Below are positions 1-7,771 of a stretch of DNA of 43,084 nt, piece after piece. Under the pieces are notes generated by a model that saw only the letters and a program-made list of their open reading frames with translations, was not told where the DNA came from and ran no database searches. A program made the position numbers and the translations under genes. The stretch is taken from positions 1 to 43,084 of the forward strand of contig URVW01000009.1 of the NCBI GenBank assembly GCA_900551435.1, given 5' to 3'. Numbering within the stretch: position 1 is the first letter of the stretch; each line of letters opens with the position of its first letter. The DNA comes from an uncultured Faecalibacterium sp. (lineage in GTDB: Bacteria > Bacillota > Clostridia > Oscillospirales > Ruminococcaceae).

Positions 1-551
1 CCGCCAAGCGCAAAGTCGAATATCCCCATCAGTTCTCCGGCGGCATGAAGCAGCGCATCGTCATTGCCATCGCTCTGGCCTGTGAGCCGAAGCTGATCTT
101 GGCCGACGAGCCGACCACCGCACTGGACGTGACCATTCAGGCGCAGATGCTGGGCCTGATCAACGAGCTGCAGAAGCGGCTGAACACGGCCATGATTTTG
201 ATTACTCATGACTTGGGCGTTGTGGCGCAGACCTGCGAAAAGGTCATGGTCATGTATGCCGGTGAGGCCATCGAGTACGGCACGGCGCAGGATATCTTCG
301 AGACGACCCAGCGCCACCCCTACACGCAGGGCCTGTTCAACGCCATCCCCAAGCTGGACGAAAACACCAAGCGTCTGGAAGCCATTGAGGGCATGATGGC
401 AGACCCCACCCAGAAAATTGAGGGATGCCGCTTTGCGGACCGCTGCAAGTACGCCACGGCGGCCTGCAAAAAGGCCCAGAAGATGCGTGAGGTCACGCCG
501 GGGCACTTCATCCGCTGCTGCCGGTTCGATCCGCCGCAGTCCAACACCTGA
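1..551 (+). CDS. Oligopeptide/dipeptide-type ABC transporter ATP-binding protein (DppD/OppD-like), 5' end cut off
   Basis: The reading frame is open from base 3 and ends with TGA at 549-551; the start lies outside the window. It is one of two cytoplasmic ATPases that power an Opp/Dpp-type importer. Visible are the ABC signature (QFSGGMKQR), Walker B (LILADEPTTALD) and the switch histidine (ITHDLGVVA), followed by the Opp/Dpp C-terminal domain with its cysteine cluster (GCRFADRC, then further Cys). Walker A is missing because of the window edge. The partner ATPase follows 17 nt downstream. In gut Firmicutes such transporters carry peptides or oligosaccharides; the glycosidase downstream makes a glycoside cargo possible, but this is inference. 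Confidence 0.93.
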   Translation, partial: AKRKVEYPHQFSGGMKQRIVIAIALACEPKLILADEPTTALDVTIQAQMLGLINELQKRLNTAMILITHDLGVVAQTCEKVMVMYAGEAIEYGTAQDIFETTQRHPYTQGLFNAIPKLDENTKRLEAIEGMMADPTQKIEGCRFADRCKYATAACKKAQKMREVTPGHFIRCCRFDPPQSNT

Positions 552-568
552 GCCGGGAGGAAATGACG

Positions 569-1525
569 ATGGAAGAAAAGATTTTGGTCGAGGCCAAGAA
601 CCTCAAAAAATATTTCAAGGTCGGCGCGAACAGCCAGCTCCACGCGGTGGACGGCGTCAACTTCAAGATCAAAAAGGGCACGACGCTGGGCGTCGTGGGC
701 GAGTCCGGCTGCGGCAAATCCACACTGGGACGTCTGCTGCTGCGGCTCTATGATGTCACCGACGGCCAGATCATCTACGATGGCACGGACATCACCAAGC
801 TCAACGCCAAGGAGATCAAGCCCATCCGCGCCCGGATGCAGATGATCTTTCAGGACCCGTCCGGTTCGCTGGACCCCCGCAAGAGCGTGAAAGAACTCAT
901 CGGCGAACCGCTGAAAATTTATAAGGCGTGCAAGACCCGCGACGAGTACGACGCCCGCATTTCCGAGATCATGAAAACCGTCGGTCTGGACGAGCGCTAT
1001 GCCGAGAGCTTCAGCCACGAGCTGGACGGCGGCCGCCGTCAGCGCATCGGCATTGGCCGCGCGCTGGCCATGGACCCGGAGTTCATCATCTGCGATGAGC
1101 CGGTCTCTGCACTGGACGTGTCCATTCAGGCGCAGATCCTGAACTTGCTGATGGACCTGCAGGACGAGAAAAAGCTGACTTATGTGTTCATCACCCACGA
1201 CCTGAGCGTCGTCAAGCACATCAGCCACGAGATCATGGTCATGTATCTGGGCCAGTGCGTGGAGTACGCCAAGACCGACGACCTGTTCAAGAACCCGCTC
1301 CACCCCTACACCAAAGGTCTGCTGGACGCGGTCCCCATCCCCAGCCTGAAGGCCAAGAAGCTTTCCACGCAGGTCATGCGCGGCGAGCTGACCAGCCCCG
1401 TGGACCCGGCTCCCGGCTGCCGTTTTGCAGCCCGCTGCCCCTATGCGACGGATGTTTGCCGCGGCAAGGACATCCCGCTGAAGGAGGTCGAACCCGGCCA
1501 CTTTGTCAGCTGCACACGCTTTTGA
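569..1525 (+). CDS. Oligopeptide/dipeptide-type ABC transporter ATP-binding protein (DppF/OppF-like)
   Basis: This is the second ATPase of the importer, 318 residues from ATG 569. I prefer 569 over the in-frame ATG at 563 because GGGAGG at 555-560 is 8 nt from 569 but only 2 nt from 563. Walker A (GESGCGKST), Walker B (FIICDEPVSALD) and the H-loop (FITHDLSVVKH) are intact. The C-terminal Opp-type domain carries GCRFAARCPYA and two later Cys. The ABC signature reads ELDGGRRQR, so the usual Ser of LSGGQ is Asp. This may make one ATP site of the heterodimer different from the other. No permease or binding-protein gene is visible; they presumably lie upstream of base 1. Confidence 0.93.
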   Translation: MEEKILVEAKNLKKYFKVGANSQLHAVDGVNFKIKKGTTLGVVGESGCGKSTLGRLLLRLYDVTDGQIIYDGTDITKLNAKEIKPIRARMQMIFQDPSGSLDPRKSVKELIGEPLKIYKACKTRDEYDARISEIMKTVGLDERYAESFSHELDGGRRQRIGIGRALAMDPEFIICDEPVSALDVSIQAQILNLLMDLQDEKKLTYVFITHDLSVVKHISHEIMVMYLGQCVEYAKTDDLFKNPLHPYTKGLLDAVPIPSLKAKKLSTQVMRGELTSPVDPAPGCRFAARCPYATDVCRGKDIPLKEVEPGHFVSCTRF

Positions 1526-1549
1526 GAGACCAGAAAGGCGGAGATCGAT

Positions 1550-3250
1550 ATGACCGAAGAAGAAAAGAAGGCTGCTGCGGAACAAAAGCAGCGTGAGATG
1601 GAACAGATGATGCAGCAAGCTGTCGAGAACTACCGGCAGGAATATGCCGGCGTGCCCTACGACGGCCCGGAATACGAACACACCCGGGAAGAACTCATGC
1701 TGCCCATGTCTGACGGCGTGAAGCTCTACACTGAAATTTTCAAGCCCAAGGGGCTGGAACAGTTCCCGGTGCTCATCCAGCGCAGCTGCTATCCCAACCA
1801 GCAGGTGCTGTATGAGGTCAGCGGCGCAGAACTGACCCGGCGGGGCTATGGCTATGTGGTCCAGACCTGCCGTGGCACGGGCAGGAGCGAGGGACATTGG
1901 GAACCCAACGTCAACGAGCGCCCGGATGGCCGCGACACCCTGAACTGGCTCAACAATCAGCCTTGGGCTGAGAGCATCGGCTACTTCGGGGCCAGCTATC
2001 TGGCCCTGACCGGCTGGGCCATCGCGGACATCGTGCCGCCCAAGGTGAAAGGCATGATGCTGACCGTCTACGGGACGGACCGCTTCAAATCGGCCTACGA
2101 AAAGGGCCTGTTCCGCCACGATGTGCTCACCGGCTGGGCTATGCAGAATGCGGGCCACCCGGTCACGGCAGACTATCTGGACAGCTGCCGCTTCCGTCCC
2201 CACGACAAGGTGGACGAAGCCCTGTGGGGCGGGAAACTGGACTGGTATCAGGACTGGATCCACGCCACCCACCGCTCGGACGCCTACTGGCAGCAGGGCT
2301 GGTGGAAGCTGCTGGCCGATGTGCCCGGAAACACCAAAGTGCCCGTGTACATCATCGATGCGTGGTACGACCACCACTTCGGCAGCGCCATCAACACCTA
2401 TGCATCCCTGAACCCGGAGACGAAAGCCCACAGCTGGCTGGATATCGGCTGCTGGAACCATATGTCCCAGCCCTGCATCGCGTGGGGCGAGCAACACCAT
2501 CTGGAAAACGGCGACATCCATCGGATGCTCGAGTGGTTCGACCTGCTGCTGAAGCAGAAAAAGCAGCCGGAAAAGCGGGTCCGCACCTATGTGATGCGGG
2601 AGGACTGCTGGAAAACGCTGGACGCTTGGCCCGTACCCGTGAGCCGCACCGAAAGGTGCTATCTGGGCGAACACACCCTGAACGCAGCCCCCGCAGAAGG
2701 GGAGCGCTGCTTCGACTTCGACCCGGAAGACCCCGTGCCCAGCCATGGCGCGGAAAGCGTCCTGACCACCATCACCGAGGCGGGCAGTCTGCTGCAGCCG
2801 GAGCCGGACTACCGGCCCGATGTCGTCAGCTTCGTCAGTGCACCGCTGGAAAAGGCGCTGCCCATCTGCGGACAGATCAAGGTGCATCTGAATGTTTCCA
2901 CCGATGTGGACGACACCGCTTTCACGGCAAAGCTGATGGAGGCGTTCCCGGACGGCAAAGCCTACAACATCCGGGGCGGCATCACGACCATCGCGGCAGA
3001 CCTGCCCGAAGGCAAGACCTACACCCCCGGTCAGGCGGCGGACGTCTGCATTGACCTGTGGGATATGAACTGGACCGTGCAGCCCGGGAGCCGTCTGCGG
3101 CTGGATGTGTCCTCGTCGGATTTCCCGCAGTATGCCGTTCACAGCAACTATGCGGGCATCTGGTCCGAACAGGGCAAGACCCGCATCGCCCACCAGAAGA
3201 TCCTGCTGGGGGAGGGCAGCTTTGTGGAGCTGCCCCTGCACGAGGACTGA
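1550..3250 (+). CDS. CocE/NonD-family S15-like alpha/beta hydrolase
   Basis: A 566-residue protein of the X-Pro dipeptidyl-peptidase S15/cocaine esterase superfamily. It lacks a signal peptide, so it is probably cytoplasmic. The N-terminal alpha/beta-hydrolase domain shows MSDGVKLYTEIFKP and the oxyanion-strand segment QTCRGTGRSEG. The likely nucleophile is Ser149 (YFGASY); the probable acid is in IIDAWYDHH and the His in CWNHMSQP. A C-terminal jelly-roll domain (from about residue 340) ends with PGSRLRLDVSSSDFP, typical of the family. It starts 24 nt after the ABC ATPase gene and 18 nt before an SGNH hydrolase, so it is in the same operon. Members cleave acyl or peptide bonds; the substrate here is unknown. 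Confidence 0.85.
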   Translation: MTEEEKKAAAEQKQREMEQMMQQAVENYRQEYAGVPYDGPEYEHTREELMLPMSDGVKLYTEIFKPKGLEQFPVLIQRSCYPNQQVLYEVSGAELTRRGYGYVVQTCRGTGRSEGHWEPNVNERPDGRDTLNWLNNQPWAESIGYFGASYLALTGWAIADIVPPKVKGMMLTVYGTDRFKSAYEKGLFRHDVLTGWAMQNAGHPVTADYLDSCRFRPHDKVDEALWGGKLDWYQDWIHATHRSDAYWQQGWWKLLADVPGNTKVPVYIIDAWYDHHFGSAINTYASLNPETKAHSWLDIGCWNHMSQPCIAWGEQHHLENGDIHRMLEWFDLLLKQKKQPEKRVRTYVMREDCWKTLDAWPVPVSRTERCYLGEHTLNAAPAEGERCFDFDPEDPVPSHGAESVLTTITEAGSLLQPEPDYRPDVVSFVSAPLEKALPICGQIKVHLNVSTDVDDTAFTAKLMEAFPDGKAYNIRGGITTIAADLPEGKTYTPGQAADVCIDLWDMNWTVQPGSRLRLDVSSSDFPQYAVHSNYAGIWSEQGKTRIAHQKILLGEGSFVELPLHED

Positions 3251-3268
3251 GAGAAAGGAATCAAGACC

Positions 3269-3976
3269 ATGACGGAACAGGAACGAAACACCCTTCTGAA
3301 CGAGCTGCGGCAGCAGGAGGGCCAGCGGGAAAAACAGATCAAGCGGGAGCGGTTCCGCCGCCTGAACCCCTACGCCAAAAAGGGTGCGGTGGTGTTTGCC
3401 GGTTCCAGTTTGATGGAGCAGTTCCCGGTATATGAGTTTTTGCAGGACGACGACCTGCACTGTACCCTGTACAACCGGGGCATCGGCGGCTTTACCACCA
3501 CCGAACTGCTGGAAGCGCTGGACGAGTGCATCTTCGAGCTTCAGCCCGCCCACCTGTTCCTGAACATCGGCACGAACGACCTGAACGGCCCGGACTACGA
3601 CCGCACCGCCATGCTGGGCCGGTATGAGGAGATCCTCCAAAAAATCAAGGATCGGCTGCCGGGAACGAAACTCTATCTGCTGGCCTATTATCCCGTGAAC
3701 CCTACCGTGGCCGAGGACCCGGGCCTGATCGAGTGCTTCCGCTGGCGCACCAACGAACGCATTCGGGAAGCCAGCGCCGGAGTGCAGGAACTGGCGCAGA
3801 AATACGGAGCAGAGTTCCTCGACTTGAACAAAGACCTGTACGACGCCGAGGGCAACCTGAAAGCCGAGTACACCATTGAGGGAATGCACATGTATGCCAA
3901 CGGCTACCGCCCGGTCATGGATGCGCTGCTCCCGCTGCTGCGCAAGATCGGCAAGGAGCAGGGAGAGGCGGCATGA
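3269..3976 (+). CDS. SGNH/GDSL-type esterase
   Basis: A 235-residue cytoplasmic SGNH hydrolase. Block I is VFAGSSLMEQ with nucleophile Ser46 (GSS in place of GDS), block II is NRGIGGFTTTE with the oxyanion Gly, and block III is LNIGTNDLNG with the oxyanion Asn. Block V is IEGMHMYANGY, where His is kept but the usual Asp three residues before it is Glu. The first 30 residues form a charged helix. An RBS (GAGAAAGG) precedes the ATG, and the stop overlaps the start of the next gene (ATGA at 3973-3976). Together with the S15-like hydrolase upstream it could remove acyl groups from an imported substrate; this is inferred from context only. Confidence 0.85.
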   Translation: MTEQERNTLLNELRQQEGQREKQIKRERFRRLNPYAKKGAVVFAGSSLMEQFPVYEFLQDDDLHCTLYNRGIGGFTTTELLEALDECIFELQPAHLFLNIGTNDLNGPDYDRTAMLGRYEEILQKIKDRLPGTKLYLLAYYPVNPTVAEDPGLIECFRWRTNERIREASAGVQELAQKYGAEFLDLNKDLYDAEGNLKAEYTIEGMHMYANGYRPVMDALLPLLRKIGKEQGEAA

Positions 3977-4893
3977 CGGAGGTTTTCGGAGTCGTTCTGG
4001 GACAGATTCTGCTGATGTTCCTCTACCTCATCATCGGATTCGTCCTTCACCGCGCAGGACTCATCACGAAAGAGGGAAGCAAGGCGCTGGCCCATCTGCT
4101 GCTCTATTGTGTATTGCCCTGCGTTGTGTTAAAATCGTTTTGTATCGAGTATTCGGCGCAGGGCGCTGTGGAGCTGGCCGTCAGCATTGCGGCGGGAGCC
4201 GGCGTGCTGCTGCTGTCCATGGCAGTGGCGTGGTTCTTTTTCCGGAAGGACCCGATGGCCCAGATCGGCGTGGCATTCTCCAACGCGGGCTTTATGGGCT
4301 TTCCGCTGGTCACGGCGGTGCTGGGCGGCGATGCCGTGTTCTATGCGGCGGGCTTTGTGGCCCTGCTGAATGCCCTGCAATGGACCTACGGCCAGACGAA
4401 GCTTTCCGGCGACAAAAAGTATATCCAGCTGGGTGCAGTCCTGAAAAATCCGCTGGTGCTCTCGCTGCTGGCGGGCGTGGTGATCTACTTCTGCCGCGTC
4501 CCCGTGCCGCAGTTCTTCCGCAGCCCGATGGCAGCCATCGCGGGCATGAACGCTCCGCTGGCGATGATCGTGCTGGGCGTCTATCTGGCCCAGACTGACC
4601 TGAAAGCCATCTTTACCCGCCCGCGGCTCTATGCACTTTCGGCGGTGCGGCTGGTGGTGATCCCGCTGCTGACCATTGCCTGTCTGCTGCTCCTGCCCGC
4701 AGGGTGGAAGAAGATCGGCGCGGTGCTGGTCATCGTGAACGCGGCCCCCATCGGAAGCAACATCGCTGTGTATGCCCAGCGGCTGGGGCTGGATTCCGCC
4801 TATGCCGTGCAGATGGTCTGCCTGAGCACCCTGCTCTCGCTGGTGACCCTGCCGGTGGCGCTCAGCCTTGCCGCCATGGTGGGCTTTGCCTGA
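3973..4893 (+). CDS. AEC (auxin efflux carrier) family permease
   Basis: A 306-residue integral membrane protein with about ten hydrophobic helices. The order and motifs fit the AEC/PF03547 family: an N-terminal helix with FLYLIIGFVLHRAGL, the short motif FSNAGFMGFPLV near residue 100, and the C-terminal repeat with NAAPIGSN near residue 260. AEC proteins export small organic anions or amphipathic molecules in bacteria, such as malate in some relatives. The gene overlaps the SGNH hydrolase by 4 nt, so translation is probably coupled. It may export an acid released by the hydrolases of this operon; the substrate is not evident from sequence. Confidence 0.87.
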   Translation: MTEVFGVVLGQILLMFLYLIIGFVLHRAGLITKEGSKALAHLLLYCVLPCVVLKSFCIEYSAQGAVELAVSIAAGAGVLLLSMAVAWFFFRKDPMAQIGVAFSNAGFMGFPLVTAVLGGDAVFYAAGFVALLNALQWTYGQTKLSGDKKYIQLGAVLKNPLVLSLLAGVVIYFCRVPVPQFFRSPMAAIAGMNAPLAMIVLGVYLAQTDLKAIFTRPRLYALSAVRLVVIPLLTIACLLLLPAGWKKIGAVLVIVNAAPIGSNIAVYAQRLGLDSAYAVQMVCLSTLLSLVTLPVALSLAAMVGFA

Positions 4894-4922
4894 ACACAGA
4901 ACAACAGAAAGCAGGAGACAAG

Positions 4923-5867
4923 ATGAAACAGTATCTTTTGATCGACATCGGCGGGACCTTCATCAAGTACAGTCTTGCCGATGAACATGCTCAGAAAATT
5001 TCCGGCGGCAAGGTCCCGACGCCGCTGACGAACATGGACGACCTTCTGGCGGCCATCGAAGGCTTTGCCGCCCCGCTGAAGGGTCAGTTCGAGGGCTGCG
5101 CCATCTCCATGCCGGGGCGCATCGACACCAAACACGGCATTGCCCACACCGGCGGGATGCTGAGCGCCTTCATGTGGGAGCAGCCCTTTGCGGCGCAGGT
5201 GGAAGAGCGGCTGGGCGTGCCCGTGACCATCGCCAACGACGGCAAGTGCGCCGCCGCGGCAGAAGCATGGACCGGTGCGCTGGCCGGGACTGACACCGGC
5301 CTTGTGCTGGTGCTGGGGACCGGCATCGGCGGCGGCATCATCCTGAACGGAAAGGTCTACATGGGGGCGCACTCCGCCGCCGGTGAGGTGAGCAACATGG
5401 TGACCGATATGGCCGTCATGGAGCTGGACAGCTTTACGCTGAAAAAGGTCGAAAAGCTGCCCAGTATGCCGGTCTGGGCGGGCAATTCCTCCGCCACCGG
5501 CCTGATCTTCGAGTATGCAAAGGAAAAGGGGATGGACCCCGACGGCCCTATGCCCACCGGCGAGGAAATCTTCGCCGCCTATAATGCCGGAGAGCCGGAA
5601 GCCCAGCAGACCCTGAAAATTTTTGCCCGCCGGGTGGCCATCGGCATCCTGAGTTTGCAGAGCATTCTGGATGTGGAGAAAGTCGCCATCGGCGGCGGCA
5701 TCAGCGCGGCAGATGCCCTGATGCCCGCGATCCAGACCGAGCTGGACAGCCTGTTCGAGCGCTGCCCGGTGTTCCCGATGCTCAAGCCCGAACTGGTGCG
5801 CTGCCGTTACGGCAACGACGCCAATATGATCGGCGCACTGAAGCTGTTCTTTGGGCAAAAGTACTGA
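4923..5867 (+). CDS. ROK-family sugar kinase, candidate beta-glucoside kinase
   Basis: The start is ATG 4923, preceded by GCAGGAGAC; the longer open frame from 4704 runs inside the permease gene. The 314-residue protein has the N-terminal ATP-phosphate motif DIGGTFIKYSL, the catalytic-loop segment IANDGKCAAAAEAW and the ROK signature GTGIGGGIILNGKVYMGAH. It has no DNA-binding N-terminus, so it is a kinase and not a NagC-type repressor. The Cys-rich zinc motif of many ROK kinases is absent. It is followed 13 nt later by a 6-phospho-beta-glucosidase. In Klebsiella a ROK protein, BglK, phosphorylates beta-glucosides, and the pairing here suggests the same job. Glucokinase or N-acetylmannosamine kinase remain alternatives. 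Confidence 0.85.
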   Translation: MKQYLLIDIGGTFIKYSLADEHAQKISGGKVPTPLTNMDDLLAAIEGFAAPLKGQFEGCAISMPGRIDTKHGIAHTGGMLSAFMWEQPFAAQVEERLGVPVTIANDGKCAAAAEAWTGALAGTDTGLVLVLGTGIGGGIILNGKVYMGAHSAAGEVSNMVTDMAVMELDSFTLKKVEKLPSMPVWAGNSSATGLIFEYAKEKGMDPDGPMPTGEEIFAAYNAGEPEAQQTLKIFARRVAIGILSLQSILDVEKVAIGGGISAADALMPAIQTELDSLFERCPVFPMLKPELVRCRYGNDANMIGALKLFFGQKY

Positions 5868-5880
5868 GAGGAGTAAAACT

Positions 5881-7320
5881 ATGAGCGTTTTCCGCGATGA
5901 TTTCCTGTGGGGCGGCGCCTGTGCCGCCAACCAGTTCGAAGGCGCATGGGATGTGGACGGCAAAGGCCCCAGCGTCCCGGACCTGTGCACCAACGGCTCC
6001 CACACCAGCCCCAAATGGGTGACGACGTCCGTTCGCCCGGACCGGCTCTATCCAAGCCATGAGGCCATTGATTTCTACCACCACTACGAAGAGGACATCG
6101 CCCTGTTCGCTGAGATGGGCTTCAAGACCTTCCGCACCTCCATCAACTGGACCCGCATTTTCCCCACGGGCATGGAGACGCAGCCCAACGAAAAGGGTCT
6201 GGAATTTTACGATAAGGTGTTCGATTGCTGCAAACAGCACGGCATCGAACCGCTGGTCACCATCAGCCACTACGAACTGCCTTATGCGCTGGTCGAAAAA
6301 TACAACGGCTGGGCCGGCCGGGAACTCATCGAGTTCTACATGAACTACTGCAAGGTCATCTTCGAGCGCTACAAAGATAAGGTCAAGTACTGGTTGACCT
6401 TCAACGAGATCAACACCGGTGTGATGCCGCTGGGCGGCGTCCTGAACACGGGAACGGTCCAAGGCTACGAAGGCCCGGTCAGTCAGGCTCCGGACGACAA
6501 GCAGGTGCGGTTCCAAGCTCTGCATCATATGTTCGTGGCCAGCGCCGAGGCCATCCGCTATGCGCACCAGAACTATCCGCAGTTCAAGATGGGCTGCATG
6601 ATCTGCTTCCTCGCCAGCTATCCGCTGACCTGCGACCCCGCCGACGTGGTGGCGAACCAGAAGCAGATGCAGATCACCAACTGGTTCAGCTCGGACATGC
6701 ATGTGCGCGGCGAGTACCCCTCCTATATGAAGCGCTACTTCGCAGAAAACGGCATCACCATCGAGCAGAAGCCCGAGGATGCCGCCATCCTGAAAGAGGG
6801 CACGGTGGACTTCTACACCTTCAGCTACTATATGTCCAGCTGCGTCACGACCCACAAGGATGTGGAAGATGTGGGCGGCAACATCGGCGGCGGAAAGAAG
6901 AACCCCTACCTGAAAGCTTCCGACTGGGGCTGGCAGATCGACCCGATCGGTCTGCGCTATAGCCTGAACGAAATTTACGACCGCTATCACATCCCTCTGA
7001 TGGTCGTGGAGAACGGCTTGGGCGCTTACGACAAGAAGGACGCCGACGGCAAGATCCACGACAGCTACCGCATCGACTATCTGCGGGAGCACATCAAGCA
7101 GATGGCCGAGGCCGTCAAGGACGGCGTGGACCTGATGGGCTACACCCCGTGGGGCTGCATCGACCTCGTGAGCGCGTCTACCGGCGAGATGGCAAAGCGC
7201 TATGGCTTCATCTACGTCAACAAGTTTGACGATGGGACCGGCGATCTGAGCCGCGAAAAGAAGGACAGCTTCTATTGGTATCAGAAGGTCATTGCCACCA
7301 ACGGCGAGGACCTGGCATAA
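5881..7320 (+). CDS. Glycoside hydrolase family 1, probable 6-phospho-beta-glucosidase
   Basis: A 479-residue GH1 enzyme starting at ATG 5881, with GAGAGGAGT 7-8 nt upstream. It shows the GH1 N-terminus (FLWGGACAANQFEGAW), the acid/base Glu176 in TFNEIN and the nucleophile Glu377 in VVENGLGAYD. The C-terminal segment DLVSASTGEMAKRYGFIYV carries the Ser, Lys and Tyr that bind the 6-phosphate in phospho-beta-glucosidases. There is no signal peptide, so it acts in the cytoplasm on a phosphorylated beta-glucoside. A phosphotransferase system is not in the window; the adjacent ROK kinase could supply the phosphate. It is the last gene of the operon, followed by a strong terminator. Confidence 0.93.
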   Translation: MSVFRDDFLWGGACAANQFEGAWDVDGKGPSVPDLCTNGSHTSPKWVTTSVRPDRLYPSHEAIDFYHHYEEDIALFAEMGFKTFRTSINWTRIFPTGMETQPNEKGLEFYDKVFDCCKQHGIEPLVTISHYELPYALVEKYNGWAGRELIEFYMNYCKVIFERYKDKVKYWLTFNEINTGVMPLGGVLNTGTVQGYEGPVSQAPDDKQVRFQALHHMFVASAEAIRYAHQNYPQFKMGCMICFLASYPLTCDPADVVANQKQMQITNWFSSDMHVRGEYPSYMKRYFAENGITIEQKPEDAAILKEGTVDFYTFSYYMSSCVTTHKDVEDVGGNIGGGKKNPYLKASDWGWQIDPIGLRYSLNEIYDRYHIPLMVVENGLGAYDKKDADGKIHDSYRIDYLREHIKQMAEAVKDGVDLMGYTPWGCIDLVSASTGEMAKRYGFIYVNKFDDGTGDLSREKKDSFYWYQKVIATNGEDLA

Positions 7321-7335
7321 TCACAGCAGAACAGG

Positions 7336-7380
7336 CAGACCTCCGCGTGCTTCGGCACGGCGGGGGTCTGTTTGCGTTTT
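7336..7380 (+). terminator. Rho-independent terminator of the sugar/peptide operon
   Basis: The inverted repeat starts CAGACCTCCGC and closes with GCGGGGGTCTG, with an inner GTGC/GCAC stem around a TTCG tetraloop. It is followed by TTTGCGTTTT. It lies 15 nt after the GH1 stop codon. Confidence 0.9.
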
Positions 7381-7440
7381 CAAGCGCTGAAGGGCTGAAG
7401 GATCAAAAAGCTGTAAAATTCTGGTGCATATCCCGCGAAA

Positions 7441-7692
7441 AAGGTTGTGTTCGGCGGCGTTTCCTACACCGAGGAACGCGCCGAGTCGATGCTCTTTTCG
7501 GACCTGCCGATGGGCGAGGAAAAATATTATCTCTATGCATTTGCGGAGGACGTGCAGAAGAGCCGCGAGGCGGGCATGGACGAACACCTGTCGAAGCCGG
7601 TGGATATGGACGTTCTGGAACAAACGCTGAGAAAGTTTCGTGTTACCCCCCTGCAGATAAATAGCGGAAAAACGCGATATTCCCGTCATTGA
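7441..7692 (+). pseudogene. Remnant of a response-regulator receiver domain
   Basis: An 80-codon open stretch without a credible RBS. From about 7533 it encodes AFAEDVQKSREAGMDEHLSK and then PVDMDVLEQTL. This is the end of a receiver domain of the hybrid-histidine-kinase type: the alpha-4 helix, the conserved Lys-Pro and the alpha-5 helix. The phospho-acceptor Asp and the first two thirds of the fold are missing. The preceding residues (VFGGVSYTEERAES) do not belong to a receiver domain, so the sequence looks like a chimera of decayed fragments. It stands alone between two terminators and is probably not expressed. The rest of 7321-7771 shows no further gene. Confidence 0.6.
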
Positions 7693-7711
7693 GAAAGAAA
7701 ATTTCATCAAC

Positions 7712-7762
7712 AAAAAACCTCTGCATCCTTGGCCCGAAACGGGAAAGGGTGCAGAGGTTTTT
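7712..7762 (-). terminator. Bidirectional terminator at the end of the molybdenum-cofactor genes
   Basis: The repeat ACCTCTGCATCCTT / AAGGGTGCAGAGGT is complementary over 14 bp with one G-T pair. It is flanked by an A-run on the left and a T-run on the right, so it can act on both strands. It lies 9 nt beyond the stop of the minus-strand MOSC-MogA gene and closes that transcript. Confidence 0.88.
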
Positions 7763-7771
7763 GAGTATGCG

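Noticed and set aside
320..3889. Open frame of 1189 codons on the minus strand
   Set aside because: It is antisense to five motif-bearing plus-strand genes, contains no recognisable domain and is a by-product of high GC codon use.
4800..7092. Long minus-strand frames opposite the ROK and GH1 genes
   Set aside because: Shadows of well-supported genes; no RBS or family motif.
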